Shown piece after piece: positions 1 through 9,042 of a DNA stretch of 64,000 bases (position 1 is the first letter of the stretch; each line of letters starts with the position of its first letter). The notes beneath the pieces are model-generated. The model was not told the DNA's origin and ran no database searches. It worked only from the letters and a program-made list of their open reading frames with translations. The stretch covers positions 3,890,001 through 3,954,000 of the forward strand of contig NZ_AP027080.1 of assembly GCF_030295405.1 (NCBI RefSeq), in the 5' to 3' direction. The stretch is from Mesoterricola silvestris. Its GTDB lineage: Bacteria; Acidobacteriota; Holophagae; Holophagales; Holophagaceae. The translations under genes and the position numbers were made by a program.

Positions 1-55
1 GGGATCACACCTTGGTCCCCCCCGCCGGGCGGACTAATCTGGATGAGGGGTTCGC

Positions 56-1138
56 ATGGCGATCCAGACCATCATCACGGGCACCGGGCGGTGCATTCCG
101 GGCCGCGTCGTGCCCAATTCGGCCTTCCTGGGCCACCCCTTCCACGGTCCCGACCACCAGCCGATCGATAAACCCAACGAGGAGATCCTGGCCCAGTTCG
201 AGGCCATCACCGGCATCCAGGAGCGCCGCTACGCCTCCGACGACCTCCTCACCTCGGACCTGGCCGCCGCCGCCGCCCAGGACGCCCTGGAATCCTCCGG
301 CACGGACCGGGAATCCCTGGACGGCATCATCGTGGCCCACAACTTCGGCGACGTCCGCCCCGGGAGCCACCGTTCCGACTTCGTGCCGTCCCTGGCGGCG
401 CGGGTGAAGGCGAAACTGGGCATCCGCAACCCGGGCGCCGTGGCCTTCGATCTCATCTTCGGGTGCCCCGGCTGGCTCCAGGGGGTGATCCAGGCCGACT
501 CCATGATCCGCGCGGGGGCGGCCCGGCGCGTGCTGGTCCTGGGCGCCGATATCCTCTCCCGGGTCTCGGACCCCCACGACCGGGACAGCCTCATCTACGC
601 CGACGGCGCCGGCGCCGTGATCCTCGAGGGCCGCGAAGGCGCCGCCGGCGAGGGCATCCTGGCCCACAGCGCGCGTTCCGACGCCTTCGAGCATTCCCGC
701 ATGCTGGTCATGGGCCCCTCCTACCTTGACGGCGCCTTTCCCGAAGCCCTCTTCCTGAAGATGGAGGGCCGCAAGCTCTACCGCTACGCCCTCAACCACG
801 TGGCCGGCGCCGTGAAGGACTGCCTGGACAAGGCGGGGGTGGACCTGCGCCAGGTCGCCAAGGTCCTCATCCACCAGGCCAACCTCAAGATGGACGAGGC
901 GATCCTGGAGGCGCTCTGCCGCCTCGAGGGGCTGGGGACCGTCCCGCCCGGGATCATGCCCATGACCATCTCCTGGCTGGGCAACAGCTCCGTGGCCACC
1001 ATCCCCACCCTGCTCGACCTGGTCCTCAAGGGCGATCTGGAAGGCCAGGCGATCCGCCCCGGCGACACCGTCGTCTTCGCCTCGGTGGGGGCGGGCATGA
1101 ACATCAACGCGGTGACGTACCGCTTTCCCCGGGCCTGA
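56..1138 (+). CDS. 3-oxoacyl-ACP synthase III-like condensing enzyme (KASIII fold)
   Basis: This 360-residue protein has the full thiolase-fold KASIII triad: Cys137 in the motif FGCPGW, His273 in IHQAN and Asn310 in WLGNSS. Such enzymes condense an acyl-CoA or acyl-ACP with malonyl-ACP, or transfer an acyl group to another acceptor. The ATG at 56 is preceded by GAGGGG at good spacing. Its 3' end overlaps the convergent methyltransferase gene by 35 bp. It faces a minus-strand cluster holding an acyl carrier protein, an acyl ligase and an amidotransferase, so a role in a dedicated acyl-transfer pathway is at least as likely as housekeeping FabH. The region 'HNFGDVRPGSHRSD' is unlike standard FabH and fits the CerJ/secondary-metabolism side of the family; that last point is inference. 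Confidence 0.9.
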   Translation: MAIQTIITGTGRCIPGRVVPNSAFLGHPFHGPDHQPIDKPNEEILAQFEAITGIQERRYASDDLLTSDLAAAAAQDALESSGTDRESLDGIIVAHNFGDVRPGSHRSDFVPSLAARVKAKLGIRNPGAVAFDLIFGCPGWLQGVIQADSMIRAGAARRVLVLGADILSRVSDPHDRDSLIYADGAGAVILEGREGAAGEGILAHSARSDAFEHSRMLVMGPSYLDGAFPEALFLKMEGRKLYRYALNHVAGAVKDCLDKAGVDLRQVAKVLIHQANLKMDEAILEALCRLEGLGTVPPGIMPMTISWLGNSSVATIPTLLDLVLKGDLEGQAIRPGDTVVFASVGAGMNINAVTYRFPRA

Positions 1139-1955
1139 GCTCCAGCACCGCCACCCGGGGCTCCCCCGCCGCGTCCGCGGCGAAGCGGCAGTCCCGGTAG
1201 CGGCCGTTCTTTGCCACCAGGGCCTGGATGATGCGCGCCTGGCCCAGGCCGAATTCGAACAGCACGCGCCCGCCGGGCCTCAGGAAGGCCGGGGCCTCCT
1301 GCAGGAGCCGGGTGACGATGGAGACGCCGTAGGGCCCGCCGTCGAAGGCCTCCCGGGGCTCGTGGCGGAGCAGTTCGCTGTGGTTCTTCTCCAGGGCGGT
1401 GGAGGGGATGTAGGGCGGGTTCATGGCCACCACGTGCATGGTGCCCTCCAGGCCCCGGCCCTTCAGGGGCTCGAAGAGATCCCCCTGCGACACCTGGACC
1501 CTTTCCCCCAGGCCGTGCAGATCCACGTTCTCCCTCGTGAGGGCCGCGCAGCTTTCCGTGAGGTCGGAGGCCCACACCCGCACTTCGGGCAGGAGCACGG
1601 CCACCGCGCAGCCCAGGTTTCCCGAGCCGCAGCCCATGTCGATCATGCGGAGCTCGCCCTGCCCGGCCTCGCGCAGCGCGGCCAGCACCTCGCGCCCCAG
1701 GATCTCCGTCTCCTCCCGGGCGGCGAGCACGTCGCTGCCGGTGAGCAGGTCCACCCCCAGGAAACGCTGCCGGCCCAGCACCAGCCCCAGGGGGGCGCCC
1801 CCCGCGCGCTTGGCGGCCCAGGCCGCCGCCTGGGCTTCGGCCTGGGCCGCCGGCAGACTCCGGGCGGCGTCCAGGATGCGGTCGGCTTCCGCGCCGGCCT
1901 CGCTTCCGGCCACGGGGGCCAGGAGGGCCTCGATCCTCGCCTTGAGCTGGTCCAT
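1104..1955 (-). CDS. PrmC/HemK-like SAM-dependent methyltransferase
   Basis: The 283-residue protein has SAM motif I (DMGCGSGNLG, residues 106-115) and the amide-N-methyltransferase motif NPPY (179-182), which is the substrate-gripping loop of the HemK/PrmC family. An upstream segment 'VLAAREETEIL' corresponds to the family's conserved PRxETE stretch but is degenerate. True PrmC methylates the GGQ glutamine of release factors; the divergence of that stretch and the position at the end of a biosynthetic run make a different amide or amine substrate possible. The gene follows the exported-protein gene by 9 bp, so both are probably co-transcribed, and it overlaps the end of the convergent KASIII-like gene. 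Confidence 0.85.
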   Translation of the reverse strand: MDQLKARIEALLAPVAGSEAGAEADRILDAARSLPAAQAEAQAAAWAAKRAGGAPLGLVLGRQRFLGVDLLTGSDVLAAREETEILGREVLAALREAGQGELRMIDMGCGSGNLGCAVAVLLPEVRVWASDLTESCAALTRENVDLHGLGERVQVSQGDLFEPLKGRGLEGTMHVVAMNPPYIPSTALEKNHSELLRHEPREAFDGGPYGVSIVTRLLQEAPAFLRPGGRVLFEFGLGQARIIQALVAKNGRYRDCRFAADAAGEPRVAVLELRPGESGTSPR

Positions 1956-1964
1956 GGTGCCTCC

Positions 1965-2840
1965 TCAGCGACCGGTGAGGCTGGAGCCGTCGCCCCGGCC
2001 CTCGATGACGTCCACGATGCGCCGGCCCAGGAGGGGCGCGACGCGCTTCGAGAATTCCGGCGACGGATGGGAATCGCCGGCGCCCACGGACCGCCCCGGC
2101 ACCAGGAAGGGACCGCCGTCCGTCTCCAGCTCCCGGAAATCCCACACGTAGATGTTGTCGCCCTTCTCGTCCCACACGTCCTTCACCCAGGCCGCGAATT
2201 CCCGGGCGCGGGCGGCGTCCTCCGGCCGGGTGGAGGCCTCGGTGAGGGCCGGCCCCGTCCAGACGATGAAGGTCCGGTCCGGGAACTGGTGCATGCGGGC
2301 CTTGAGGGCCTCGTACTGCAGCTTGTAGTTGGCGAGGGTCTTCGTCCGGGAGGAGACGGAGGGGGCCCCGTCGTCGGCGCGGATGGAGCTCACCGGGAAG
2401 CAGTGCTTGAACACGATCACGTCGAAGGACTTCGCCAGGTCGTCCAGGTTCGGCTCGGACCGGTCCCGGGACGCGCCCTGGTGGGCCACCCACAGGTTCC
2501 AGTAGTCGTAGGGATAGTTCTCCCAGGGGTAGTGGTCGCGGAAGAGCCGGTTGAAGACCCGCGCCGGCAGGAGCCGGCCCAGGCGCGGGTGGGTGCCCTT
2601 GGTGTGGGGGTAGTCCTGTTCGGTGATGACGTACCGGGTGCCGTGCTCGGCGTTCCAGGCGTCGAAGAAGGGGGCCACGCCGCCCTTCCAGATCTCGCCG
2701 CCGGTGCTGTGGTGCAGCAGGACGATGCGGACGGGGGCTTGGGCCATGGCGGCCTCCTTGGGTTTCGTGCCGGGGCACGCGACGCACAGGGCCAGGGCGA
2801 TCCCCAGGGCCGCGGCGCGCAGGGCCGGGAGGAGGGCCAC
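1965..2840 (-). CDS. Predicted exported SGNH-like protein of unknown function
   Basis: I do not recognise a named family. The N-terminus from the GTG at 2840 reads as a signal peptide ending in a possible lipobox (LCVAC, atypical Cys at -3). The mature part opens with 'VLLHHSTGG' and later has 'IVWTGPALT' and a terminal 'SHPS', the general block pattern of SGNH/GDSL hydrolases (last block resembling DxxH), so an ester or amide hydrolase fold is a reasonable guess. A TGAGG element precedes the GTG. A second start at the ATG at 2747 has an even better AAGGAGG and would give a leaderless protein, so the start is uncertain. It lies 8 bp after the NAD-synthase gene and 9 bp before the methyltransferase gene. 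Confidence 0.7.
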   Translation of the reverse strand: MALLPALRAAALGIALALCVACPGTKPKEAAMAQAPVRIVLLHHSTGGEIWKGGVAPFFDAWNAEHGTRYVITEQDYPHTKGTHPRLGRLLPARVFNRLFRDHYPWENYPYDYWNLWVAHQGASRDRSEPNLDDLAKSFDVIVFKHCFPVSSIRADDGAPSVSSRTKTLANYKLQYEALKARMHQFPDRTFIVWTGPALTEASTRPEDAARAREFAAWVKDVWDEKGDNIYVWDFRELETDGGPFLVPGRSVGAGDSHPSPEFSKRVAPLLGRRIVDVIEGRGDGSSLTGR

Positions 2841-2848
2841 GGGGCGCC

Positions 2849-3847
2849 TCAGCCCCGGCCGGGCACGGGCCGCCCCAGGCCGGCCATGTCCAGGGGGGGC
2901 GTGCGCAGGTAGTGGGTGGCCCGCGTCTTGCGGGTGAAGTCGTCGAAGGCGTTGCGCACCTGGGCGGGGGTGAGGTCCAGGGCCTGGGCCGTCTCCTCCG
3001 GGCTGACGCCGTTCTCCTGGGCGTACCAGAGCAGGTCCATGGTGGCGAAGGGCATGCGGAAGAAGAACTCCTCCTGGGTGGCCGGGGCGCTGTAGGTGTC
3101 GGAGGTGGGGGTGCGCTCCTGGATGACCTTGGGCACGTCCAGGTGGGCCGCGAGCTGGTACACCTGCGTCTTGTACAGGTGCACGATGGGCTTGAGGTCC
3201 ACGCCCCCGTCACCGAACTTCACGAAGAAGCCCTGGTCGTGCTCGTTCTTGTTGGGGGTGCCCACCACCGCGTAGTTCCGCAGCTCGGCGTGGTAGTAGA
3301 GCATGGCGGTGCGGGTGCGCTGCTTGAAGTTGGAGGCGGCCACGATCTGGGCGAACTCCGCGGGGCCCAGGCGCGCGGTCTTCTCCTCCCCCGAGGGCGT
3401 GATGATGGTGAGGGAATAGACGTTGAGCGTGCCGTTGTCCAGCAGGCCCGGGGGCAGCACGATCTTGGCCAGGTAGCCCTTGCGGGCGTCGAACTCGGGG
3501 AACACCCGCGCGATGGCCTCGTCCCGGCGGCCGTAGCAGTCGTAGCCGTCCAGGGCCGGGGTGATGACCTCCTTGATGGGCGTCAGGCCGTAGTGGGCCG
3601 CCAGCATGCGGGCCAGGTCCTCGGAGGCAGGTTCCGAATCCTTCTCGGGGAGGATGAGGGGCACCACCTTCCCGGGGCCGAAGGCCTTGACGCACAGCGC
3701 CAGGCACACCGAGGAGTCGATGCCGCCGCTGATGCCCAGCACGGCGCCCGTCCTGTGCAGGCCCCGCATGTTCTCCCGGAGCCACGCCACGATGCGGTCG
3801 GTCTCGGCGGCGGGATCGATGTCGAGGATGTGCCTGTTCATGGCCAT
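2849..3847 (-). CDS. nadE: NAD(+) synthase family ATP-pyrophosphatase
   Basis: The 332-residue protein starts at the ATG at 3847, two bases after the amidotransferase stop, or at the ATG six bases later. It has the ATP-PPi loop SGGIDSS (residues 40-46), an ATP/NaAD region ('KQRTRTAMLYYHAE') and the conserved 'GTPNKNE' and 'DLKPIVHLYKTQVY' blocks of NadE. It lacks the N-terminal nitrilase (glutaminase) domain, so alone it would be ammonia-dependent. NadE adenylates a carboxylate (NaAD) and releases NAD by ammonia attack. Its placement immediately after an AsnB-type glutaminase/synthetase in a cluster with an ACP suggests it may have been recruited to amidate a different carboxylate; this is inference. 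Confidence 0.88.
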   Translation of the reverse strand: MAMNRHILDIDPAAETDRIVAWLRENMRGLHRTGAVLGISGGIDSSVCLALCVKAFGPGKVVPLILPEKDSEPASEDLARMLAAHYGLTPIKEVITPALDGYDCYGRRDEAIARVFPEFDARKGYLAKIVLPPGLLDNGTLNVYSLTIITPSGEEKTARLGPAEFAQIVAASNFKQRTRTAMLYYHAELRNYAVVGTPNKNEHDQGFFVKFGDGGVDLKPIVHLYKTQVYQLAAHLDVPKVIQERTPTSDTYSAPATQEEFFFRMPFATMDLLWYAQENGVSPEETAQALDLTPAQVRNAFDDFTRKTRATHYLRTPPLDMAGLGRPVPGRG

Positions 3848-3849
3848 GG

Positions 3850-5823
3850 TCAGTCCTGTTGGGGGGCCGCAGGGACGGTGACGACCTTGATGTCGTCGGA
3901 GCCGTCCAGGGCGGGGGAAGGCTTGAAGCCGGAAAGGAACTGGCGGTGCACGAGCTGGGTGGAGACGATGCCGGCCAGCGCCATGTCGTCGGTCTCGCTG
4001 TGGGCGTGGCCCTGCCTGAGCTTGGCCACCAGCTGGTCCACGGCGCGGGGATTGAAGTACCCGGCGTCCGCGATGGCGGCGGGGGAGAGGAGCTCCTCCA
4101 GGTACTCCGGCGCCGAGGGCCCGAAGAAGGCCCGCTGGATGGGGGCCCGGAAGGGCTGCTTGGGCCGGTCCGTGATCTCCGGGGGCAGCCACTCGCGGCT
4201 CACCTCCTTGAGCAGGAACTTCTCCGTGAGGCCCCGGAGCTTGAGGCCGGGGGGGAGGCGGTTGCAGAAGTCCACCACCCGGTAGTCCAGGAACGGGAAG
4301 CGCCCCTCCACCGAATGGCCCATGGCCATGCGGTCGCTCTGGGAGGAGAGGAGGTACTGGCTAAGGAAGATGGAGATCTCCAGGAACTGCGCCTGGTGCA
4401 GCGGATCCCACCCGTCGAAGCCCTCGGGGTAGGCCGGGCTCCGGGCCGGGCCCACCCGTTCGACGAACCCCGGGCTGAAGAAGCGCTTGGCCCGGGCCGT
4501 GGTGCGCCAGCGGATGGCGTGGGAGTAGTCCCGGGCCCCGGTGTCGGAAAGCCCCATGCCGAAGAAGGCCGAGGCGTAGCTGGCGTTGCCCTGGGTGAGG
4601 CCGGCGATCCAGGGGTAGATCCGGCCGAAGAGGTCCTGGCGCAGCTTGGAATCGGGCCGGGCCGCCCAGAAGCGGCGGATGCGGGCCTCCTTGAAGAGGT
4701 CGTAGCCCGCCAGGAACTCGTCGGCGCCTTCGCCGGTGAGCACCACCTTGAAGTCCTTGCGGCGCACCAGGCCCGAGAGCAGGAACATGGGCGCCGGCGA
4801 CGTGCGCATCATGGGCGTCTCGGCGTGCCAGACCACCTCGGGGAAGATGCGCCCGATGTCGGCGTGGCTCGCATGGACCACGTGGTGGCGCGTGCCCAGG
4901 GACCGGGCCATGCTGGCCTGGAAGCCGCTCTCGTCGAAGGCCGGGTCGTCGAAGGCGATGGAGAAGGTCTCCAGGGGATTGGAGGTGAAGGTGCGGATGA
5001 TGGCGGTGATGGTGGAGGAATCCAGCCCGCCGCTGAGGTAGGCCCCCACCGGCACGTCCGCCCTCAGGCGCAGCCGGGTGGCGTCGATGAGCAGCTCCCG
5101 CAGTTCGGCGGCGCAGTCCGCCAGGGAGCGCACCGGGCCCGGCTCCGGGAAGCCCATCTCCCACCAGGGCTCAAGGGCCACCTGCCCGTCCCGCACCAGC
5201 AGGTGATGGCCCGGGGGCAGTTCCCGCACGCCCTTGAAGAAGGTGCGGGGGGAAAGGGTGCTCCAGTAGGTGAAGATCTCGTCCAGGGCGCCGGGATCGG
5301 CCTCCGCCGCCACGTCCGGGTGGGCGAGGATCGCCTTGATCTCCGACCCGAAGACGAGGCTCCCCCCGCCCTGGGCGTAGAAGAGCGGCCTCACCCCGAG
5401 CCGGTCCCGGGCCAGGAAGAGGGTGCGCTTGACGGTGTCCCAGATGGCGATGGCGAACTGCCCGTTGAACCGGGAAAGGCAGTCCGGGCCGAACTCCTCG
5501 TAGGCGTGGAGCACGGTCTCGGTGTCGCAGGAGGTGGCGTACCGGTGGCCCCGCGCCTCCAGTTCGAGGCGCAGTTCGGGGTGGTTGAAGATCTCGCCGT
5601 TGAAGACGATCCAGAGGGTGCCGTCCTCGTTGGAGATGGGCTGCTGGCCGGTGCTCAGGTCGATGATGCTGAGCCGGGCGTTGCCCAGCCCGGTCGGGCC
5701 GTCCAGGTAGATGCCGAACTGGTCGGGGCCCCGGTGGCGGATGGCCCCCAGCATGGCGCGCAGGGTCTCGGCCCGCGCCGGGGCCGCTTCCCCCAGGGCG
5801 CAGAAGCCCACCACGCCGCACAT
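3850..5823 (-). CDS. asnB: Asparagine synthase-type glutamine amidotransferase (AsnB family)
   Basis: This 657-residue protein begins MCGVVGF, giving the Cys2 nucleophile of class II glutaminases, with RHRGPDQFG (about 29-37) and NGEIFN (75-80) as glutaminase landmarks. The C-terminal synthetase half has the PP-loop SGGLDSS (264-270). The family transfers glutamine-derived ammonia to a carboxylate activated as acyl-AMP. Its ATG directly follows the stop codon of the acyl-ligase gene, and the NadE-like gene starts 2 bp after its own stop, so the three are almost certainly one operon. Homologues with neighbouring ACP and ligase genes occur in exopolysaccharide/exosortase and lipopeptide loci, so a specialised amidation role is more likely than bulk asparagine synthesis. 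Confidence 0.92.
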   Translation of the reverse strand: MCGVVGFCALGEAAPARAETLRAMLGAIRHRGPDQFGIYLDGPTGLGNARLSIIDLSTGQQPISNEDGTLWIVFNGEIFNHPELRLELEARGHRYATSCDTETVLHAYEEFGPDCLSRFNGQFAIAIWDTVKRTLFLARDRLGVRPLFYAQGGGSLVFGSEIKAILAHPDVAAEADPGALDEIFTYWSTLSPRTFFKGVRELPPGHHLLVRDGQVALEPWWEMGFPEPGPVRSLADCAAELRELLIDATRLRLRADVPVGAYLSGGLDSSTITAIIRTFTSNPLETFSIAFDDPAFDESGFQASMARSLGTRHHVVHASHADIGRIFPEVVWHAETPMMRTSPAPMFLLSGLVRRKDFKVVLTGEGADEFLAGYDLFKEARIRRFWAARPDSKLRQDLFGRIYPWIAGLTQGNASYASAFFGMGLSDTGARDYSHAIRWRTTARAKRFFSPGFVERVGPARSPAYPEGFDGWDPLHQAQFLEISIFLSQYLLSSQSDRMAMGHSVEGRFPFLDYRVVDFCNRLPPGLKLRGLTEKFLLKEVSREWLPPEITDRPKQPFRAPIQRAFFGPSAPEYLEELLSPAAIADAGYFNPRAVDQLVAKLRQGHAHSETDDMALAGIVSTQLVHRQFLSGFKPSPALDGSDDIKVVTVPAAPQQD

Positions 5824-7338
5824 CTAGGCCAACCCGAGCTTGCTGATCTTTCCGGAGGAGGTCATGGGCAGTTCCGCCATGAACTCCACGAACTTCGGCA
5901 CCATGAAGTCCTCCAGGTGCCGCCGGCAGTGGGCGATGACCTCGGCCTCCGTCAGGGGGGCGCCGGTGCACACCACGCAGGCCTTGATCACCTGCCCCGC
6001 CACGGGATCGGGAACCCCCACCACCGCGGCCAGCACCCCGGGCAGCATGTGGAGGACGTTCTCCACCTCCTTGGGGGCCACCTTCTCGCCGCGGCTCTTG
6101 ATGATGTCGTCCTGGCGCCCCACGAAATAGAAGAACCCCTCCGCGTCCGTGCGGAAGAGATCCCCGGAGCGGCACACGCGCTCGCCCGGGATCGCTCCGG
6201 GCCGGTAGCGGCGGGCGGTGGCCTCAGGGCTCTCCCAGTAGCCGCGCATCACGTGGCGGCCCCGCACCACCAGCTCCCCGGTCTCCCCGGGGCCCAGGCG
6301 GCGGCCCGATTCGTCCTCCAGCCACGCCTCCGTGCCGGGGATGGGAATGCCCACCGAACCGGGCCGGGCGTCCAGCTCCGCCGGGGGCAGGTAGAGGGTG
6401 CGCTTGGTCTCCGTGAGGCCGTACATGGAGTAGAGCGTCACCCCCGGGAAGGCCGCCCGCAGGTCGGCGATGTGGCTCGGGGGCAGCGCCGCGGCGGTGT
6501 TGGTGAGGTAGCGCAGGCTGCTGAGATCGAAGGAGCTGCGGTCCAGGGCCAGGAGCATCGCGAAGATCGTCGGCACCCCGGGGAAGCCCGTGATGCGCTC
6601 CTCCTGGATCCGCTGGAGGATCAGCGCCGGGTACGTGAAGCTGCGCTCCAGCACCAGCGTCCCCCCGAACTTCAGGGTCATCAGGAGCTGGTAGAGCCCG
6701 TAGTCGAAGGAGAGCGGCAGGACCCCCAGGACGATGTCCTCCTCCCGGTTCTCCAGGTAGGTGATGATCGACGTGGAGGCGAAGTCCACGTTGCTGTGGT
6801 CGCACATGACGCCCTTGGGCTCGCCGGTGCTGCCCGAGGTGTACACGAGGCAGGCCAGGTCCAGGTCGATGTTGACGATGGGCAGGGGCGCCGCGGAAGC
6901 CGCTTCCTGGATCTCCTCGAAGGTGCGCACCCGCCCCGCCGCGGGGCGCTTGGAGAAGCAGGACACCCCCAGCGCCAGGGAGGGCACGTCCCCCCACAGG
7001 TCCTGGAAGCCCACCACCCGCTCGTCCATGAACAGCGCCGAGGCCCGGCAGTTGTTGAGGATGAACTTCAGCTTGTCCAGCTTGGTGGAGGCGTTGATGA
7101 ACACGAAGGTGCCGCCGGCCTTCAGGGCCCCGAAGATCCCCGCCACGGCCTCCACCGAATTGTGCAGGTGGATCGCGACCCGGTCCCCCCGCCCCACCCC
7201 GGCCTCCACCAGGGCGTGGCCCACGCGGTTGGCCATGGCGTCCAGTTCCGCGTAGGTGACCCGCCGGGCGCCGCACACCAGCGCCACCTTGTGCGGCATA
7301 CGGGCGGCCGTGGCCGATAGGAATTGATGGACCAGCAT
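5824..7338 (-). CDS. AMP-dependent acyl ligase (ANL superfamily)
   Basis: The 504-residue protein has the P-loop-like motif YTSGSTGEPKG (166-176), the 'YGLTE' block and a terminal 'SSGKISK' containing the candidate catalytic lysine. ANL enzymes adenylate a carboxylic acid with ATP and pass it to CoA or a phosphopantetheine carrier. The gene sits 13 bp downstream of an acyl carrier protein gene, which makes that carrier the most plausible acceptor. The protein stops only a few residues after the catalytic-lysine loop, slightly shorter than many relatives. It abuts the AsnB-like gene with no gap. The substrate cannot be read from the sequence. Confidence 0.9.
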   Translation of the reverse strand: MLVHQFLSATAARMPHKVALVCGARRVTYAELDAMANRVGHALVEAGVGRGDRVAIHLHNSVEAVAGIFGALKAGGTFVFINASTKLDKLKFILNNCRASALFMDERVVGFQDLWGDVPSLALGVSCFSKRPAAGRVRTFEEIQEAASAAPLPIVNIDLDLACLVYTSGSTGEPKGVMCDHSNVDFASTSIITYLENREEDIVLGVLPLSFDYGLYQLLMTLKFGGTLVLERSFTYPALILQRIQEERITGFPGVPTIFAMLLALDRSSFDLSSLRYLTNTAAALPPSHIADLRAAFPGVTLYSMYGLTETKRTLYLPPAELDARPGSVGIPIPGTEAWLEDESGRRLGPGETGELVVRGRHVMRGYWESPEATARRYRPGAIPGERVCRSGDLFRTDAEGFFYFVGRQDDIIKSRGEKVAPKEVENVLHMLPGVLAAVVGVPDPVAGQVIKACVVCTGAPLTEAEVIAHCRRHLEDFMVPKFVEFMAELPMTSSGKISKLGLA

Positions 7339-7351
7339 GGGCGTGCCCCCC

Positions 7352-7621
7352 TCAGGAGGCCTTTTCCATCTTGCCCGCCACGTAGGCGCTGAGCTTGGCC
7401 ACGGAATCGAAGTTGTCCGGCAGCAGCTCGCTGTCGCTCACGGAGATGCCGAAGGCCTTCTCCACGAAGGCCACCAGCTCGATGATCCCGAGGGAATCGA
7501 TGATCCCCTCCTCCAGGAAGGAGGTGTCGTCGCCGTAGCCGTAGCCCTGGTCGCTGAAGAGGAAATTCTCCGCGATGTAGTCGCGGATCTTAGGAGCAAC
7601 GGAGGTCGTTTCCAATGCCAT
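7352..7621 (-). CDS. Acyl carrier protein
   Basis: An 89-residue acidic protein with the phosphopantetheine attachment motif DSLG (Ser43) followed by 'IIELVAFVEKAFGI', the helix II signature of ACPs. I chose the ATG at 7621, which has GAGGGG seven bases upstream, over the TTG at 7627. It is the first gene of the minus-strand run, so its promoter must lie in 7,622-7,831. It is distinct from a housekeeping AcpP (DSLD) and, with the adjacent ligase and KASIII-like genes, probably serves a dedicated acyl chain. Confidence 0.88.
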   Translation of the reverse strand: MALETTSVAPKIRDYIAENFLFSDQGYGYGDDTSFLEEGIIDSLGIIELVAFVEKAFGISVSDSELLPDNFDSVAKLSAYVAGKMEKAS

Positions 7622-7831
7622 TCGCAATCCCCTCGACCGGGCGGTTCAGTGACGGTCCAACGTGGATAGGTGCTGCTGGTATTATGAATCTTCTAAAGTT
7701 TAGCCGAAGTTTGCCCCAATGCAACAGGCCCGATGCAGGGAATTACCAACCGGCCCTTTCATCTGACTATGGTTGGACGGGGGGTGGTCCCGCACCAGGG
7801 TTCCCCCCCAGCCCCGCCCCCGAGACCCCCC

Positions 7832-8755
7832 ATGGCCAAGCAGCCCCCTCCCGGAACCGGCGCCAAGCCCGGCCTCCACCCCCGCAACCCCCACCGGGGG
7901 CGGTACGACATCCCGGCTCTTCTGGCGGTCTGCCCGGAACTGGCCCCCTTCCTGCGGCCCAACCCCTCGGGCGAACCCACCGTCGACTTCACGGACCCCG
8001 CCGCCGTGCGCACCCTGAACCGGGCCCTCCTGGCCTCGGTCTACGGGGTCCGGCACTGGGACCTGCCCCCCGGCTACCTGTGCCCCCCCGTGCCCGGCCG
8101 GGCCGACTACATCCACCACCTGGCCGACCTCCTGGCCACGGACGGCCTCCCCCCCCGGGGGCCCGCCACCCGCGTCCTGGACGTGGGCGTGGGCGCCGGC
8201 GCCATCTACCCCCTCCTGGGCCACCGGTCCTACGGCTGGAGCTTCCTGGGCACCGACATCGACCCCGGGGCCCTGGCCAGCTCCCGGGCCATCCTCGCCG
8301 CCAACCCGGACCTGGAAGGGGCGATCCAGCTCCGCCTCCAGAAGGACCCCGCCCGGATCCTGGCCGGGGTCCTCCTCCCCGGCGAAACCTTCGCGGCCAG
8401 CCTCTGCAACCCCCCCTTCCACGGCTCCCCCGCCGAAGCCCGGGAGGGCACCCAGCGCAAATGGCGCAACCTCGGCCGCCCCGGAGCCCCCGTGCTGAAT
8501 TTCGGAGGCCGTGCCGGCGAGCTGTGGTGCGAGGGCGGCGAAGTGGCCTTCCTCTCCCGCCTGATCGAGGAAAGCGCGGCGGCCCCCCAGGCCTGCCGCT
8601 GGTTCACCAGCCTCCTCTCCAAATCCTCCAACCTCCCCCCCATCCAGGCCGCCCTCCGCAAAGCCCGCGCCCCCCACGTCCGCATCCTCGAAATGGCCCA
8701 GGGCCAGAAGCGCAGCCGCATCGTCGCCTGGTCGTTCCAGGAACCTGGAAGGTGA
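7832..8755 (+). CDS. rlmF: 23S rRNA (adenine-1618-N6)-methyltransferase
   Basis: The 307-residue protein carries the RlmF hallmark N-terminus '[12 protein letters not shown]', a SAM-binding segment '[13 protein letters not shown]' and the N6-adenine methylase motif NPPFHGS. RlmF methylates A1618 of 23S rRNA in a loop near the peptide exit region. I placed the start at the ATG at 7832 (MAKQPPPG) because the open frame further upstream adds a proline-rich segment with no family match. It is divergent from the ACP operon and convergent with a small hypothetical gene. Confidence 0.9.
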   Translation: MAKQPPPGTGAKPGLHPRNPHRGRYDIPALLAVCPELAPFLRPNPSGEPTVDFTDPAAVRTLNRALLASVYGVRHWDLPPGYLCPPVPGRADYIHHLADLLATDGLPPRGPATRVLDVGVGAGAIYPLLGHRSYGWSFLGTDIDPGALASSRAILAANPDLEGAIQLRLQKDPARILAGVLLPGETFAASLCNPPFHGSPAEAREGTQRKWRNLGRPGAPVLNFGGRAGELWCEGGEVAFLSRLIEESAAAPQACRWFTSLLSKSSNLPPIQAALRKARAPHVRILEMAQGQKRSRIVAWSFQEPGR

Positions 8756-8761
8756 GCGTGC

Positions 8762-8808
8762 GTGTCCCAGCCGAGCGTCAGGGATTCGCTGACGCTCGGC
8801 CGGGACAC
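8762..8808. terminator. 20-bp inverted repeat between convergent genes
   Basis: Arms 8762-8781 and 8789-8808 are complementary at 19 of 20 positions around a 7-nt loop. It begins 7 bp after the rlmF stop and ends 22 bp before the stop of the convergent small gene. There is no T-run on either side, so it may block readthrough as a stable hairpin or be a dispersed repeat. Confidence 0.6.
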
Positions 8809-8829
8809 GGTCGCCCGCCTGTTCAATCG

Positions 8830-9042
8830 TTAATCATGGTCATTGATGTGCCCGCGCTCCGCGAGCTTCCGCGCCAGGCGCTCCGCCACGTCGATGGCGA
8901 AATCGATGTCGCCGTCGCTGAGCCCCGCGCTGCCGCCCGCGGCCATGCTGTTCAGCATGATCAGGGCGTAGTGCTCCACGCGCTTGAGGTTCCAGGGCGG
9001 CACGGGCTGCCTCGGCACTGGGATTTCCCGGGAGTCGTTCAT
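8830..9042 (-). CDS. Small hypothetical protein (70 aa)
   Basis: I do not recognise it. The start at the ATG at 9042 has AGAGGA seven bases upstream. The product is acidic to neutral with a helical middle ('HYALIMLNSMAAGG') and a C-terminal 'IDFAIDVAERLARKLAERG' helix; there is no signal peptide or membrane segment. It is single-copy here, transcribed towards rlmF and divergent from the cold-shock gene, so it is likely monocistronic. Confidence 0.65.
   Translation of the reverse strand: MNDSREIPVPRQPVPPWNLKRVEHYALIMLNSMAAGGSAGLSDGDIDFAIDVAERLARKLAERGHINDHD

Noticed and set aside
784-3213. Long minus-strand open frame of 809 codons
   Set aside because: It is a frame shadow of the methyltransferase, exported-protein and NadE genes: Arg/Pro-rich sequence, no motifs, overlaps better-supported genes.
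3859-7320. Plus-strand open frame of 1,153 codons antisense to the AsnB and ligase genes
   Set aside because: Gly/His/Val-rich composition is what the complement of high-GC3 genes gives; no domain is visible and the opposite strand has catalytic motifs.
7628-7831. Possible promoter CATAAT for the ACP operon
   Set aside because: The matching -35 region (CTTCGG) is too far from consensus; a promoter must be here but cannot be placed.
8736-8751. TTCCAGG/CCTGGAA inverted repeat
   Set aside because: It lies inside the last codons of rlmF and is explained by coding sequence; the real hairpin is the one starting at 8762.
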